Shown here one piece after another: positions 1 to 8,804 of a DNA stretch of 64,000 nucleotides. The notes beneath the pieces are model-generated. The model ran no database searches and had not been told where the DNA came from. It saw only the letters and a program-made list of their open reading frames with translations. The DNA lies in contig NZ_CP086136.1 of the NCBI RefSeq assembly GCF_017565645.3, positions 5,625,501-5,689,500 on the forward strand, given 5' to 3'. Source of the stretch: Bradyrhizobium barranii subsp. barranii. GTDB lineage: Bacteria; Pseudomonadota; Alphaproteobacteria; Rhizobiales; Xanthobacteraceae. Numbering within the stretch: position 1 is the stretch's first letter; each line of letters opens with the position of its first letter. Made by a program: the position numbers and the translations under genes.

Positions 1-873
1 AAGACTATGCACGGCTTCGAGCGGCTGTTCTGCGACGAGACGCCGATGCCAGTGCTCGATCCGGGACGCGGCCGCACGAGGATCTGCCAGTTCTGGGCGC
101 ACGCGACGGACGATCGGGCGTGGAAGGGGCCGGCGCCGCCGGCGGTCGCCTACGTGTTCGCAGGTGGTCGCGGCAAAAAGGAGATCGTGGCGCAGTTAGC
201 CGGCTTCGAAGGCGTGCTGCAAGTCGACGGCTATGCCGCCTACGCCTCGCTGGCGGGCGATGCGATGATGTCGGGCCAGATCCAGCTGGCGTATTGTCTC
301 GTTCACGCGCGCCGCAACTTCGTGAGGGTGCACAAGACGACGAACTCACCCTTCGCCGCGGAGGTCATCGAGCGCATTGCGGCCGTCTACGCGATCGAGG
401 AGAGGATCCGCGGTCTCGATGCTGGGGAACGCCGCGCGACGCGACAGGCCGAGACGAAGCCGCTGATGGAGGCGTTGAGGGCCCGTCTGATCGCGGTGAA
501 GGACGGGATCTCCCGCCGCTCGACGCTCATCAAGGCGATCGACTACATGCTCGAACGCTGGCAGGGCCTGACGACGTTCCTGGATGACGGGCGGCTCGAG
601 CCGGACACCAACACGGTCGAACGATCGATCAGGCCAATTGCGATCGGAAAAAAGAACTCGTTGTTCAGTGGTGACGAAGGCGGGGGCGAGACCTGGGCGA
701 TACTCGCTTCGCTTCTTAACACAGCGAAATTGAATGGCCTCGACCCCGAGGCGTATCTCGTCGACGTTCTCGATCGCATGGTGAGCGGCGCCACGAAGAC
801 CAACCAGCTTCACGAACTTCTGGCCTGGAACTGGAAGGCCGCACGCGAAGCCGAAAAGCGGGCCGTGGCATGA
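1..873 (+). CDS. tnpC: IS66 family transposase (TnpC), 5' part outside window
   Basis: This is the DDE transposase of IS66 elements, which cuts and joins the element ends. The frame is open to the left edge, so the N-terminal helix-turn-helix and zinc-binding parts are missing from view. The catalytic acidic residues are visible in order: Asp in FCDETPMP, Asp in QVDGYAAY, and Glu in DTNTVERSIRPI. The C-terminal IS66 segment (SLLNTAKLNGLDP) is intact, so there is no sign of inactivation in the part seen. The stop overlaps the start of the next gene by four bases (ATGA at 870-873), indicating translational coupling inside the element. Confidence 0.92.
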   Translation, partial: KTMHGFERLFCDETPMPVLDPGRGRTRICQFWAHATDDRAWKGPAPPAVAYVFAGGRGKKEIVAQLAGFEGVLQVDGYAAYASLAGDAMMSGQIQLAYCLVHARRNFVRVHKTTNSPFAAEVIERIAAVYAIEERIRGLDAGERRATRQAETKPLMEALRARLIAVKDGISRRSTLIKAIDYMLERWQGLTTFLDDGRLEPDTNTVERSIRPIAIGKKNSLFSGDEGGGETWAILASLLNTAKLNGLDPEAYLVDVLDRMVSGATKTNQLHELLAWNWKAAREAEKRAVA

Positions 874-1520
874 CGAAGCCGAAGCAAGGGCGGGGAACGC
901 GAAAAGCACGCAAGACGACGATGGCGGACTATGCCATGTCGTTCGAACGGCTCGGGCAATGGATCAGCAAGCGCGCCAGGTCGCCGACGCTTCGGCATCC
1001 GCGGGCGACGTCGCTCTCCATGCTCGATGGCGCGGTGGCCGCGGTCGTCGCCGGGCCGGTCTCGATGGCGTCCGAGGAATGGGTGTGCCCGCTCCTCGGC
1101 GTAGATCCCGACGCCTTCAATCACGACACCGAGGAGTTCTCGGCAATCGCCGCCACGCTGATGCGCCACAACGCTATCAGCGAGACGCTGTCGACGAGAC
1201 CGGAGAGCTTCGAGCCGCTGTTCGTGCGATCACCGGACGGCGAAGTCGACCCGCAGCCCTGGTGCATGGGCTTCTACGCCGTCATGAAGCTTCGGCTTCT
1301 CGTCTGGTCGCGGCTTCTCCCCCCGAATGGAACCGAACACCTTATGCTGCGGCCGATCTTGGTCCATTGCATCGACGACGCCGGTCGACCCTTGCTACCC
1401 CCGGCCCGGCGCACGCTGGGAACGCAGCCCATCATCCAAAACGCCTGGCGCAACATTCCAGCAACCGTCGAGGCCCTCCGGCAGTTCTGGATGCCTATAC
1501 GCTTCAAGCGCGGTGCGTAG
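870..1520 (+). CDS. UPF0149 family protein, IS66 passenger
   Basis: A 216-residue protein with the UPF0149 (YgfB/YecA-like) core. The recognisable stretch is around residues 68-105, with WVCPLLGVDPDAF, DTEEFSAIAATL and a later PWCMGFYAVM. The molecular role of the family is not well defined. Genes of this family sit directly behind IS66 transposases in rhizobia, and the ATGA overlap with tnpC supports the view that this is a passenger rather than a chromosomal gene. An internal ATG at codon 18 could be an alternative start. The 3' end lies 48 bases before the inferred right end of the element. Confidence 0.8.
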   Translation: MTKPKQGRGTRKARKTTMADYAMSFERLGQWISKRARSPTLRHPRATSLSMLDGAVAAVVAGPVSMASEEWVCPLLGVDPDAFNHDTEEFSAIAATLMRHNAISETLSTRPESFEPLFVRSPDGEVDPQPWCMGFYAVMKLRLLVWSRLLPPNGTEHLMLRPILVHCIDDAGRPLLPPARRTLGTQPIIQNAWRNIPATVEALRQFWMPIRFKRGA

Positions 1521-1568
1521 GCCGTCCGCACCAAGTCCGTGGCTCCGTGGGCCTCTCGTACCGTTTAC

Positions 1569-4500
1569 GGTTGATCTGCTGACCGAAGAGTGTGGCCTGG
1601 GTTGCACCCTGACCGATGTTGCCGGACGAGCCCCATTGATCGATGCCGCTGCCGCGCACGTCGATCCAGAACAGCCAGTCCTTCTGCTCCCTGAAGCGCG
1701 CAGCCGGTGCCTTGGTCGGAGCCGCCCGATCGATCGCGGCGAAGGCGTCATCGATCCGCGAGGAGCCGCGCCCGCGGCCGCCGGTCCGGCCGGGGCCGCC
1801 GTCGCCCGAATAGGCGTTCAAACTTTGAGAACCGGGCTGCTGACCGGATTTGGGCTTGTCGTCCTCATCGCCGTCGGGCGCGGCGGCGGAATTGACGCGC
1901 AGTCCGCCCGCGCCTGGCGTGATGTATTGCCCGCCGTCGCTGAACCCTTCGGAAATCGCGGTGTCAATCGAACCGGAGATCGCCTGTCCCGAACTCTGCG
2001 CCACGATCTTGGTGACGTTGAGCTGGAGGGCGCGCAGCTTGGCGCTGTCGGCGGGAATGTCGACCGACTGGTTCAGGGCCGGCGAGGTCGAGGCGTTGAA
2101 GGCCACACTGCCGTTGTAGGTCACCGTGATGCTGTGATTGCCGACGGCGAGCGTGGTCGTGGCAAAGGTGGCGACGCCGGCCGACAGGCTAGACGTGCCG
2201 ATCGGCGTGCCGCCGTCGTTGAAAGTGACCGTTCCCGTCGGCGTTCCGCCCAAGCTGCTCACCTTGGCCGTGAACGTTACAGACTCGCCGTAGCTGCTCG
2301 GATTCTTCGACGAGGTGAGCTCCGTGGTGGTCGTCGCGGACAGATAGGTGAACCTGTCTGCCGCCGAGGTCGGCGACGTCCCTCCGGCCGTCGTCACGGT
2401 GACATCGACGGTGCCGGCGCCGGGCGGCGAGGTTGCCGTGATCGACGTTGCCGAATTGACCGTGAAGCTGGTCGCGTTGTTGGCGCCGAACTTCACTGCG
2501 GTGGCGCCGGTGAATCCGGTCCCCGTGACCGCCACGGAGGTGCTGCCGATCGCGGATCCGGAGCTCGGTGAGATCGAGCCGACCGTTGGTGCCGGCGTGT
2601 AGCTGAATTGGTCCGATGCCGATGTGGCGGACGTTCCGCCTGGCGTCGTCACGGTGACATCGACCGTACCGGCGCCGGCCGGCGAGACCGCGGTGATCGA
2701 GGTTGCCGAATTGACAGTGAAGCTGGTCGCATTGGTTGCGCCGAACTTCACCGCGGTGGCTCCGGACAACGCGGTGCCCGTGATGGTGACCGTCGTTCCG
2801 CCGGCGAGCAGGCCCGCATTCGGCGCAACCGACGTCACCGCCGGCGTCGCGGCGTAGCTGAACTGATCCGCCGCGGACATTGCCGACGTTCCGCCTACCG
2901 TCGTTACCCTGATGTCCACGGTGCCGGCCCCGGCAGGCGATGTCGCGGTGATCTGGGTTGCCGAATTGACGGTGAAGCCGGCCGCCGCCGTGGCGCCGAA
3001 CGTCACCGCCGTTGCACCTGACAGATTGGCGCCGGTGATCGTGACAATGGTGCCGCCGCCCAGGGGGCCGCCTGTCGGCGAAATCGACGTGATCGAGGGA
3101 GGGCCGGCATAGGTGAACTGATCAGCCGCCGAGATCGCGGACGTCCCGCCCGGCGTCGTGACCCTGACGTCAACAGCACCGGCGGCCCCCGCCGGAGAGG
3201 TCGCGGTGATCGAGGTCGCTGAATTGAACGTGAAGCCGGCCGCGGCCGTCCCGCCGAATGACACGGCCGTGACGCCGGTGAAATTGGTGCCCGTGATCGT
3301 CACCACCGTGCCGCCGGCCGCCGGCCCCGACGTCGGCGAAAGCGACGTGACGGCTGGCGTGGCGACATAGGTGAACTGGTCGGCGGCGGAGGTGGCCGAG
3401 GTGCCGCCGGCTGTCGTCACCCTGATGTCGATCGTGCTGGTTCCTGCCGGCGACGTCGCGGTGATCTGGGTCGCCGAATTAACCGTGACGCCAGTCGCAG
3501 CCGCTGCTCCGAACACTACGGTCGTCGCGCCTGTGAAGTTGGTGCCGGTGATGGTTACGGTGGTGCCGCCAGCGCCCGGACCCGAGGTCGGCGAAATCGA
3601 AGTGACCGTCGGTGCCGGAACATAAGTGAATTGATCGGCTGCTGACGTTGCCGATGTTCCGCCCACGGTCGTCACCGTGATGTCGACCGTACCAGTGTCT
3701 GCGGGCGATGTCGCGGTGATCTGGGTCGCCGAATTGACCGCGAAACCGGTTGCCGCCGTTGCGCCGAACGTGACCGCAGTTGCTCCGGAGAAGTTCGTAC
3801 CGGTGATGACCACGGTCGTGCCGCCGGTCTGCGGACCCGATGTCGGCGAGATCGACGTCACGGTCGGCGGCGCGGCATAGGTGAACTGATCCGCAGCCGA
3901 GGTCGCTGATGTCCCGCCCGGTGTGGTGACGCTGATGTCGACCGTGCCGGCGGAGCCCGCCGGCGAGGTCGCCGTGATCGACGTCGCCGAATTGAACGTG
4001 AAGCCGGTCGCCGCGGTCCCGCCGAACGTCACGGCCGTGACTCCGGTGAAGTTGGTGCCGGTGATCGTCACCGATGTTCCGCCGGCGGTGGGGCCTGCGG
4101 TCGGTGAGATCGAGGTGACAGTCGGGGCGGCAATATAGGTGAACTGGTCTGCCGCCGACGTCGCCGACGTCCCGCCGGCCGTCGTCACTCGGACATCCAC
4201 GGTGCCAGTCCCGGCCGGAGATGTCGCAGTGATCTGGGTCGCCGAATTGACCGTGACGCCAGTCGCGGCCGTTGCCCCGAACGTCACGGCCGTCGCACCT
4301 GTGAAATTGGTGCCAGTGATGATCACGTTGGTGCCGCCTCCACCTGGACCTGAAGTCGGCGTAATCGAAGTGATGGTCGGCGCGGGGACGGGCAGATTGA
4401 TCGTGAACGTGTAAGCGGTGTTTGCTATCGAACTGCCGGAGCAGCGCACGTCGAAATCGCTGCAGCCCGGCGCGTAATACAGGATGATCGAGTCCTGTCC

Positions 4501-4963
4501 GTTACCTGTCTTGCTGTTCAGCGTGATATCGATCTCGGCCTGGCCGGCCTTCGCGGATTGACCGTTTTGGTTCGGGTTCGTTGGGTGAAATGTGTAAGTT
4601 GCCTTTGACGTGGTCGGATTATAATCGGCCGCTGTGAGCAGTGGGCTGCCCGAATGGCCGCTCGAATTTGCGATCGGTGCATTGTAAAAGGCGTCTGTAC
4701 CCGCGACGGAATAGACGCCGTATACAACCGAGTCGTCGGCCGCGGCTGCGCCAACGGTCAAACACAGGCGATAGATCTGACCGACCGACGTGAAGTTGAT
4801 GGTCACGCCCGACGTCGGAATCCGTCGTTTGATCGCAAGCCGCGTTCGCCGCTGCCATCGCGCCGAGCATCACGACGGCCGCGATGCAGATGCGTTGAGC
4901 CGCCCGCCAGAGAGAGCGCAATATCCGCGAAGGCTTAGCTTCACCATCGCGTGTCGGGGCCAC
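1569..4963 (-). pseudogene. IPT/TIG-repeat autotransporter, truncated by IS66 and frameshifted
   Basis: This is a large surface protein gene that is no longer intact. A secretion signal (WRAAQRICIAAVVMLGAMAAANA) is read from a probable GTG start at 4963 with GGGGA upstream. At about 4820-4830 the frame shifts by one base, and the passenger then runs from 4806 to 1569. The passenger has eight IPT/TIG Ig-like repeats of about 85 residues (PTVTSISPTSGP, ITGTNFTGATAV, SAADQFTY), then one Big_3_5-like domain (TPTGTVTFNDGG) and a low-complexity linker. The linker ends DWLFWIDVRGSG and ATLFGQQIN, which in related bradyrhizobial proteins precedes the outer-membrane beta-barrel. Here the barrel is absent because the IS66 end begins there and adds about 22 foreign residues up to a stop at 1504. 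Passenger identity is firm; the autotransporter class is recalled from relatives. Confidence 0.8.
2341..4380 (-). repeat. Eight tandem IPT/TIG-coding DNA repeats
   Basis: About 255-bp units repeat eight times in the same orientation, each coding for one Ig-like repeat. They can be followed at the DNA level by the recurring plus-strand words gtgaactg, gccgaattga and ccggtgatc. Similarity is high enough to align by eye, so unequal recombination could change the repeat number. The repeats also create many open frames on the plus strand that are not genes. Confidence 0.85.
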
Positions 4964-5387
4964 CAATTCCCCGATTATCTCTGGAATGGCCACCGCAATC
5001 GCGTGACTCACCGGCCCCCCTTGGCGGCAGCTCTCGATAGAGCATCCGCCTAAAATCCCTGATTGTGAAATTATTCGCCTATATCGTTGCGTGCATTTGA
5101 CGGGACGCGGTGCGCAACGCAAGCGAGCGAGCCAGCCAAACTGCCGATACCAAGTCGCGGGCACTACTTTGCGGCGAACCGTTGCATAGCGGCAACAAAA
5201 GCGTGCTTTGATAGCAATCGACGGAAACGCTTGGCGTGTCAATGGTTGCGCTTGCGCTTGACTGTCGACGCTGGCTGTTCAACAATCTTGGCGAGTGGGC
5301 CGCAATAAATTCATTCTTTAATTTAAGTGCCGCCGTCGTGGTCTGCATCATCACGCGACGGGTCGTTAGATTTTTGGGGGAGGGGTC
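4964..5387. other. Intergenic region between autotransporter pseudogene and tail-collar genes
   Basis: No supported gene. It should hold the divergent promoters of the autotransporter remnant (left) and the collar-protein cluster (right). A run ATTTTTGGGGGAGGGGTC stands directly before the ATG at 5388 and supplies a strong ribosome binding site. An AT-rich stretch lies at about 5300-5330. I cannot assign promoter boxes with confidence. Confidence 0.5.
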
Positions 5388-5933
5388 ATGCCGTTACAGC
5401 CGGTTCTCGGACAAATCATGCCTTTTGCGGGCGCAGTGATTCCCAGAGGTTGGGCGCTGTGTAACGGTGCGCTGCTGGCTATCCAGCAAAATGCCGGGCT
5501 GTTCTCGTTGCTCGGCACCTATTATGGCGGCAACGGAGTGACGACGTTTGCACTCCCGGATCTGCGCGGTCGCGCGATCCTCGGCTCGAGTGGCGCCGGG
5601 CAAATTCCCGTGGGCATGACCGGCGGGTCGTATATGGCCAGCCTCAATGCGCAGCAGCTCCCGGCCCACAATCATCTCATTCAAGTGTCCGCAGCGGTCG
5701 GAGGAGGCGGTCGCGGGGCCGTCCCTCCCACAGGCAACGTCTTCGCGACAAACTCACTGCCGGCGACCAACCCGACGAAGATTTTTGCCGCAGCCGGGAG
5801 CGGCGACACGCCATTGGCCACCGGCACCAATCTGGTGAACGAAGGCGGCAACCAGCAGCATAACAACATGCAGCCCTATCTCACGATCAGCTATCTGATC
5901 GCGACGCAGGGGATTTTTCCGTCGCGAAGCTGA
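5388..5933 (+). CDS. Phage tail collar domain protein (MdpB-like), paralogue 1
   Basis: A 181-residue protein with an N-terminal phage tail Collar domain (about residues 7-60). Markers are GQIMPFAG, GWALCNGALL, LFSLLGTYYGGNG and FALPDLRGRA, followed by a Gly/Ala-rich middle and the conserved HNNMQPYL-SYLIA-GIFPS end. In phages this fold occurs in short tail-fibre or collar trimers. Bacterial chromosomal copies are called microcystin-dependent-protein-like, and their function is not settled. The start is fixed by a GGGGGAGG ribosome site. It is the first of three collar paralogues in a row, with no other phage genes nearby, so this is not a prophage. Confidence 0.85.
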   Translation: MPLQPVLGQIMPFAGAVIPRGWALCNGALLAIQQNAGLFSLLGTYYGGNGVTTFALPDLRGRAILGSSGAGQIPVGMTGGSYMASLNAQQLPAHNHLIQVSAAVGGGGRGAVPPTGNVFATNSLPATNPTKIFAAAGSGDTPLATGTNLVNEGGNQQHNNMQPYLTISYLIATQGIFPSRS

Positions 5934-6043
5934 GCGGCTGCACGGCCGCATTTTCGCAAACGTAATCCGTCCACTTCAATTTTCCCATATTCGCGCATTC
6001 GCCGATCGGATCGGAACGGGCGCACACCAAAGGATCATATGCG

Positions 6044-6571
6044 ATGGCAGATCCGTTTATCGGCGAGATCAGGTTGTTTGGCTTTCCGCGGGTGCCGGAC
6101 GGCTGGTTCGCCTGCAATGGACAGTCGGTCTCGATTGCCCAGTTTGAGACGCTTTACGCCGTGATCGGCACCACCTATGGCGGCGATGGCGTCAACACGT
6201 TCAACCTTCCCGATCTACGCGGCCGTGTGCCGATCGGACAGGGACAGGGGACAGGCCTTCCGAACTATACGCTGGGCCAGCCCGGGGGTGAGGAGAACCA
6301 CACCCTGATCGAAGCCGAAATGCCGACCCACAGTCATGCGCTGATGTCCTCGACCGTGACGGCAACGGATGTAACGCCCGGGCCGACCCTTCATCTTGCC
6401 ACGGCGTCAGCAGGTGAACTCTACGCACCGATTGCGAACGCCGGGACGTACTCCACGATGGCCCCCTGCGTCGCCACTTCGGGCAACAGCATCGGGCACA
6501 ACAACATGATGCCGAGCGTGGTTGCCAATTACTGCATTTGCTACGCGGGCGTCTTCCCTTCGTCCGGTTAG
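6044..6571 (+). CDS. Phage tail collar domain protein, paralogue 2
   Basis: A 175-residue protein with the same architecture as its two neighbours. Collar-domain markers are GEIRLFGFPRVPDGWFACNG, TTYGGDGVNTFNLP and DLRGRVPIGQGQG, and the C-terminal signature is HNNMMPSVVANYCICYAGVFP. The middle (about residues 95-150) differs from the paralogues, as expected for a variable exposed region. AAAGGATC precedes the ATG. It lies 110 bases after paralogue 1 and 40 bases before paralogue 3, so the three are probably co-transcribed. Confidence 0.85.
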   Translation: MADPFIGEIRLFGFPRVPDGWFACNGQSVSIAQFETLYAVIGTTYGGDGVNTFNLPDLRGRVPIGQGQGTGLPNYTLGQPGGEENHTLIEAEMPTHSHALMSSTVTATDVTPGPTLHLATASAGELYAPIANAGTYSTMAPCVATSGNSIGHNNMMPSVVANYCICYAGVFPSSG

Positions 6572-6611
6572 GCCGCGCACGCATCCGTATTCAGTCTCAA
6601 GGAAAGACAAC

Positions 6612-7160
6612 ATGTCAGATCCGTTCGTCGGAGAAATCCAGGCTTTTACGTTTCCTTTTGCAGTCGGCGGCTTCAACAGCGCCTGGCTGCCGTGCGGCGG
6701 CCAGCTCCTGCCAATTCAGGGTCACAGTGCGTTATTTGCACTCATCGGTACCTATTACGGCGGCAATGGCACGACCAATTTCGCCTTGCCGAACCTGAAC
6801 GGTTCGGTCGCGATCGGTCAGGGGCAAGGCCCGGGATTGCAAAATTATGTCGTCGGCGAGACCGTCGGCAGTTCGACGGTGACGCTGATCGGCGACAACA
6901 TGGCGAGGCACACGCACGCCCTGCAACTCGGCGACAAAAGCGCGACAGGCGCTACGGCAGGTCCCGGCGCGGCGGGGACCACGGTTGCGATCGACCCGAA
7001 CTTCACCGGCTTCACGGCGCCACCCGGCAGTCTCACCTTGGTGCCAAGCGCCGTCACACTCACCGGGCAGAACCTGCCGCACGACAACATGCAGCCGACC
7101 CAGGCGATCGTCTGGTGTATCGCCTATGCGGGAATCTTTCCGGCTTTCGGCAGCTCCTGA
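6612..7160 (+). CDS. Phage tail collar domain protein, paralogue 3
   Basis: A 182-residue collar protein: GEIQAFTFPFAVGG, LPCGGQLLPI, GTYYGGNGTTNFALP and QGQGPGLQNY at the N-terminus, then LPHDNMQPTQAIVWCIAYAGIFP at the end. The ATG at 6612 is chosen because AAGGAAAG precedes it and because the protein then starts MSDPFVGEI, parallel to MADPFIGEI of paralogue 2. An upstream in-frame start at 6522 would overlap paralogue 2. The gene is followed within about 20 bases by an acetyltransferase, which suggests one operon of three structural paralogues and one modifying enzyme. Confidence 0.85.
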   Translation: MSDPFVGEIQAFTFPFAVGGFNSAWLPCGGQLLPIQGHSALFALIGTYYGGNGTTNFALPNLNGSVAIGQGQGPGLQNYVVGETVGSSTVTLIGDNMARHTHALQLGDKSATGATAGPGAAGTTVAIDPNFTGFTAPPGSLTLVPSAVTLTGQNLPHDNMQPTQAIVWCIAYAGIFPAFGSS

Positions 7161-7182
7161 ACGATCTTGAGTGCGCGACGGC

Positions 7183-7698
7183 ATGATTGACGGCGCGCCG
7201 CTCGACATCGTCCCGGACGATCCGGCTCTTCGGCTTCGGCCCGCAGGCCCGAATGACGAGCCGTTCATCCGGCGTCTCTTCGAGGAGGTGCGGACGGGGC
7301 AATTCACCGCGACCGGATTGTCCGGGCCGATCGTCGGCCAGATCATCGCGCAACAGTTCCGCAGCCAAGCGGCCGGCTATGCCGCGCAGTTTCCGGGGGC
7401 GATCTCGCTGATCGTCACACAGGAAGGGACCGCGATCGGCCGGCTGCTGCTTCATTGCGAAAGCGAGCACTGGCACATCATCAACATCGCGCTGCTGCCG
7501 GCCGATTGCGGTCGCGGCGCCGGCACGAAGATCCTCGACGCTCTCGAAGCGAGCGCACGGCAGCAGGGTGTCGGTGCGCTGACGCTCTCGGTGCTTGCGG
7601 ACAATCCGGCCGCGCACAGGCTTTACCTGCGGCGAGGATTTGCCGAGATCGGGCAGGCGGACGCCGCCCACATCGCGATGAAAAAAGATCTCGCCTAA
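7183..7698 (+). CDS. GNAT family N-acetyltransferase
   Basis: A Gcn5-type acetyltransferase of 171 residues. The acetyl-CoA binding region is visible as INIALLPADCGRGAGTKIL (motif A, the R/Q-x-x-G-x-G/A type loop), and motif B-like LSVLADNPAAHRLYLRRGF follows. The substrate is unknown. The ATG at 7183 is preferred over a GTG at 7171 because a GAG-type ribosome site stands at a better distance. It follows the collar genes closely and is likely in their operon, so it may act on them or on an associated cell-surface product (inference). Its 3' end overlaps the convergent gene by four bases. Confidence 0.8.
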   Translation: MIDGAPLDIVPDDPALRLRPAGPNDEPFIRRLFEEVRTGQFTATGLSGPIVGQIIAQQFRSQAAGYAAQFPGAISLIVTQEGTAIGRLLLHCESEHWHIINIALLPADCGRGAGTKILDALEASARQQGVGALTLSVLADNPAAHRLYLRRGFAEIGQADAAHIAMKKDLA

Positions 7699-8652
7699 CG
7701 CACAGCCACTTCGCGCAGGAACTTCAGCAGCGCAGCGTTGACCTCGTCAGGCCGCTCCTGCTGGACCCAATGGCCGGCGCCCTCGATGATCAGCTTCCGC
7801 GTCAGATTGGGCAGCACGCGCTCGAGCTCGTTGACGCGCTTGGCTTTCGATCAGGCCGGTGATGACGGCGTCTTTGGAGCCGGCAATGAAGAGCGACGGC
7901 TGATGGATCTGCGCGTCCTGCCAGGGCGCGGTCAGCTCCCAATTGCGGTCGAGGTTGCGATACCAGTTCAGCCCGCCGCGGAAGCCGGACTTGCGGAAGC
8001 TTTCGGTGAAATAGGCGAGGTCAGCCTCGCTGAGCCAGTTGGGCAGCGGCTCCTCGGCGAGCGCGTGACCGAGAAAGCCCTTGCCCTCCTGGACGAACAT
8101 CGCGGCACTGGGATCGGCAAGGCCGCGCCCGCCGAGCACGATGCGCATGGTGCGGGCGATGTCACGCTCGAACTCGCCCTCGGCGACGCCGGGCGTCTGG
8201 AAATACTGCCAGTAGAAATTGGTGACGCCGCCCTGGCGCAGCAGATCGAGCGGCTTGCCGCGGCCGCGGAATGGCGGCGGCACGCTCAGGCCCGCCACCG
8301 CCGTGAAGATGTCGGGCCGGAACAGCGCCGCGTGCCAGGCGACCGGCGCGCCCCAGTCGTGGCCGACCACCATCGCCTTGCCCTCGCCGAGCGCGTGCAC
8401 GAGGCCAACGACGTCGCCGACCGTGTCGAAGATCGAGTAGGCGGCGACGTCCGCCGGCGCCGCGCTCTGGCCGTAGCCGCGCATGTCGGGGGCGACGACG
8501 CGAAACCCGGCGTCCGCCAGCGCCGGGATCTGGTGGCGCCAGGAGTAGGATAGCTCGGGCCAGCCGTGGCACAGCACCACCAGCGGACCCTGGCCGGCCT
8601 CGCGGATGAACAGGTCGATCCCGTTGGCCTTGATCACGCGGGTGGACAACAT
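7695..8652 (-). pseudogene. Alpha/beta hydrolase (epoxide-hydrolase-like) with a frameshift
   Basis: The N-terminal 275 or so residues are a normal epoxide-hydrolase-type alpha/beta hydrolase: oxyanion-loop motif CHGWPE, nucleophile Asp in VGHDWGAP, and acidic residue in AGSKDAVI. At about 7843-7850 (a TTT run on the plus strand) the frame shifts by one base. The annotated frame runs into Arg/Ala-rich nonsense ending at 7747. The neighbouring frame continues with RVNELERVLPNLTRKL, then EGAGHWVQQERP carrying the catalytic His, and stops at 7695. All three catalytic residues are therefore in the DNA but not in one frame. Either the gene is broken or this is a sequencing or assembly error. Confidence 0.8.
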
Positions 8653-8804
8653 CGCTTTTCCGCCTTGTTTCAGGGGTTTGGTCGGGAAATATCAGGTGCC
8701 ACGATAGGGGCGCGCCGAGAATCGTGCAATCTCGGGTTCGGTGGCCAGCCCCGTGTTGTTCGCACCGGTTCCTGCTGTTAGAACGCCGCTCTCAGGGCTT
8801 CGCC

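Larger units (their letters stand above)
1..1568 (+). mobile_element. IS66-family insertion sequence, right part
   Basis: The element enters from the left edge of the window and carries the transposase C-terminal part and a UPF0149 passenger gene. Its right end is placed at 1568. Read on the minus strand from there, the sequence starts GTAAACGG, which fits the GTAA start of IS66-family terminal repeats as I know them. The minus-strand autotransporter reading frame switches at exactly this point from family-like sequence to unrelated residues. The 8 bases after the end (1569-1576, GGTTGATC) would be the expected target duplication. Its partner lies outside the window, so the duplication is not confirmed. 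Confidence 0.8.

Noticed and set aside
2341..4380. CRISPR-like array
   Set aside because: The repeats are long, coding and contiguous, without unique short spacers. No CRISPR array was seen elsewhere in the window.
2348..4414. Series of plus-strand frames of 66-91 residues with repeated PPAVVTxTSTVP patterns
   Set aside because: They are exact shadows of the minus-strand IPT/TIG repeats and lack ribosome sites.
5388..7160. Prophage or tailocin
   Set aside because: Only collar-domain proteins are present; no sheath, tube, baseplate, lysis or integrase genes are nearby.
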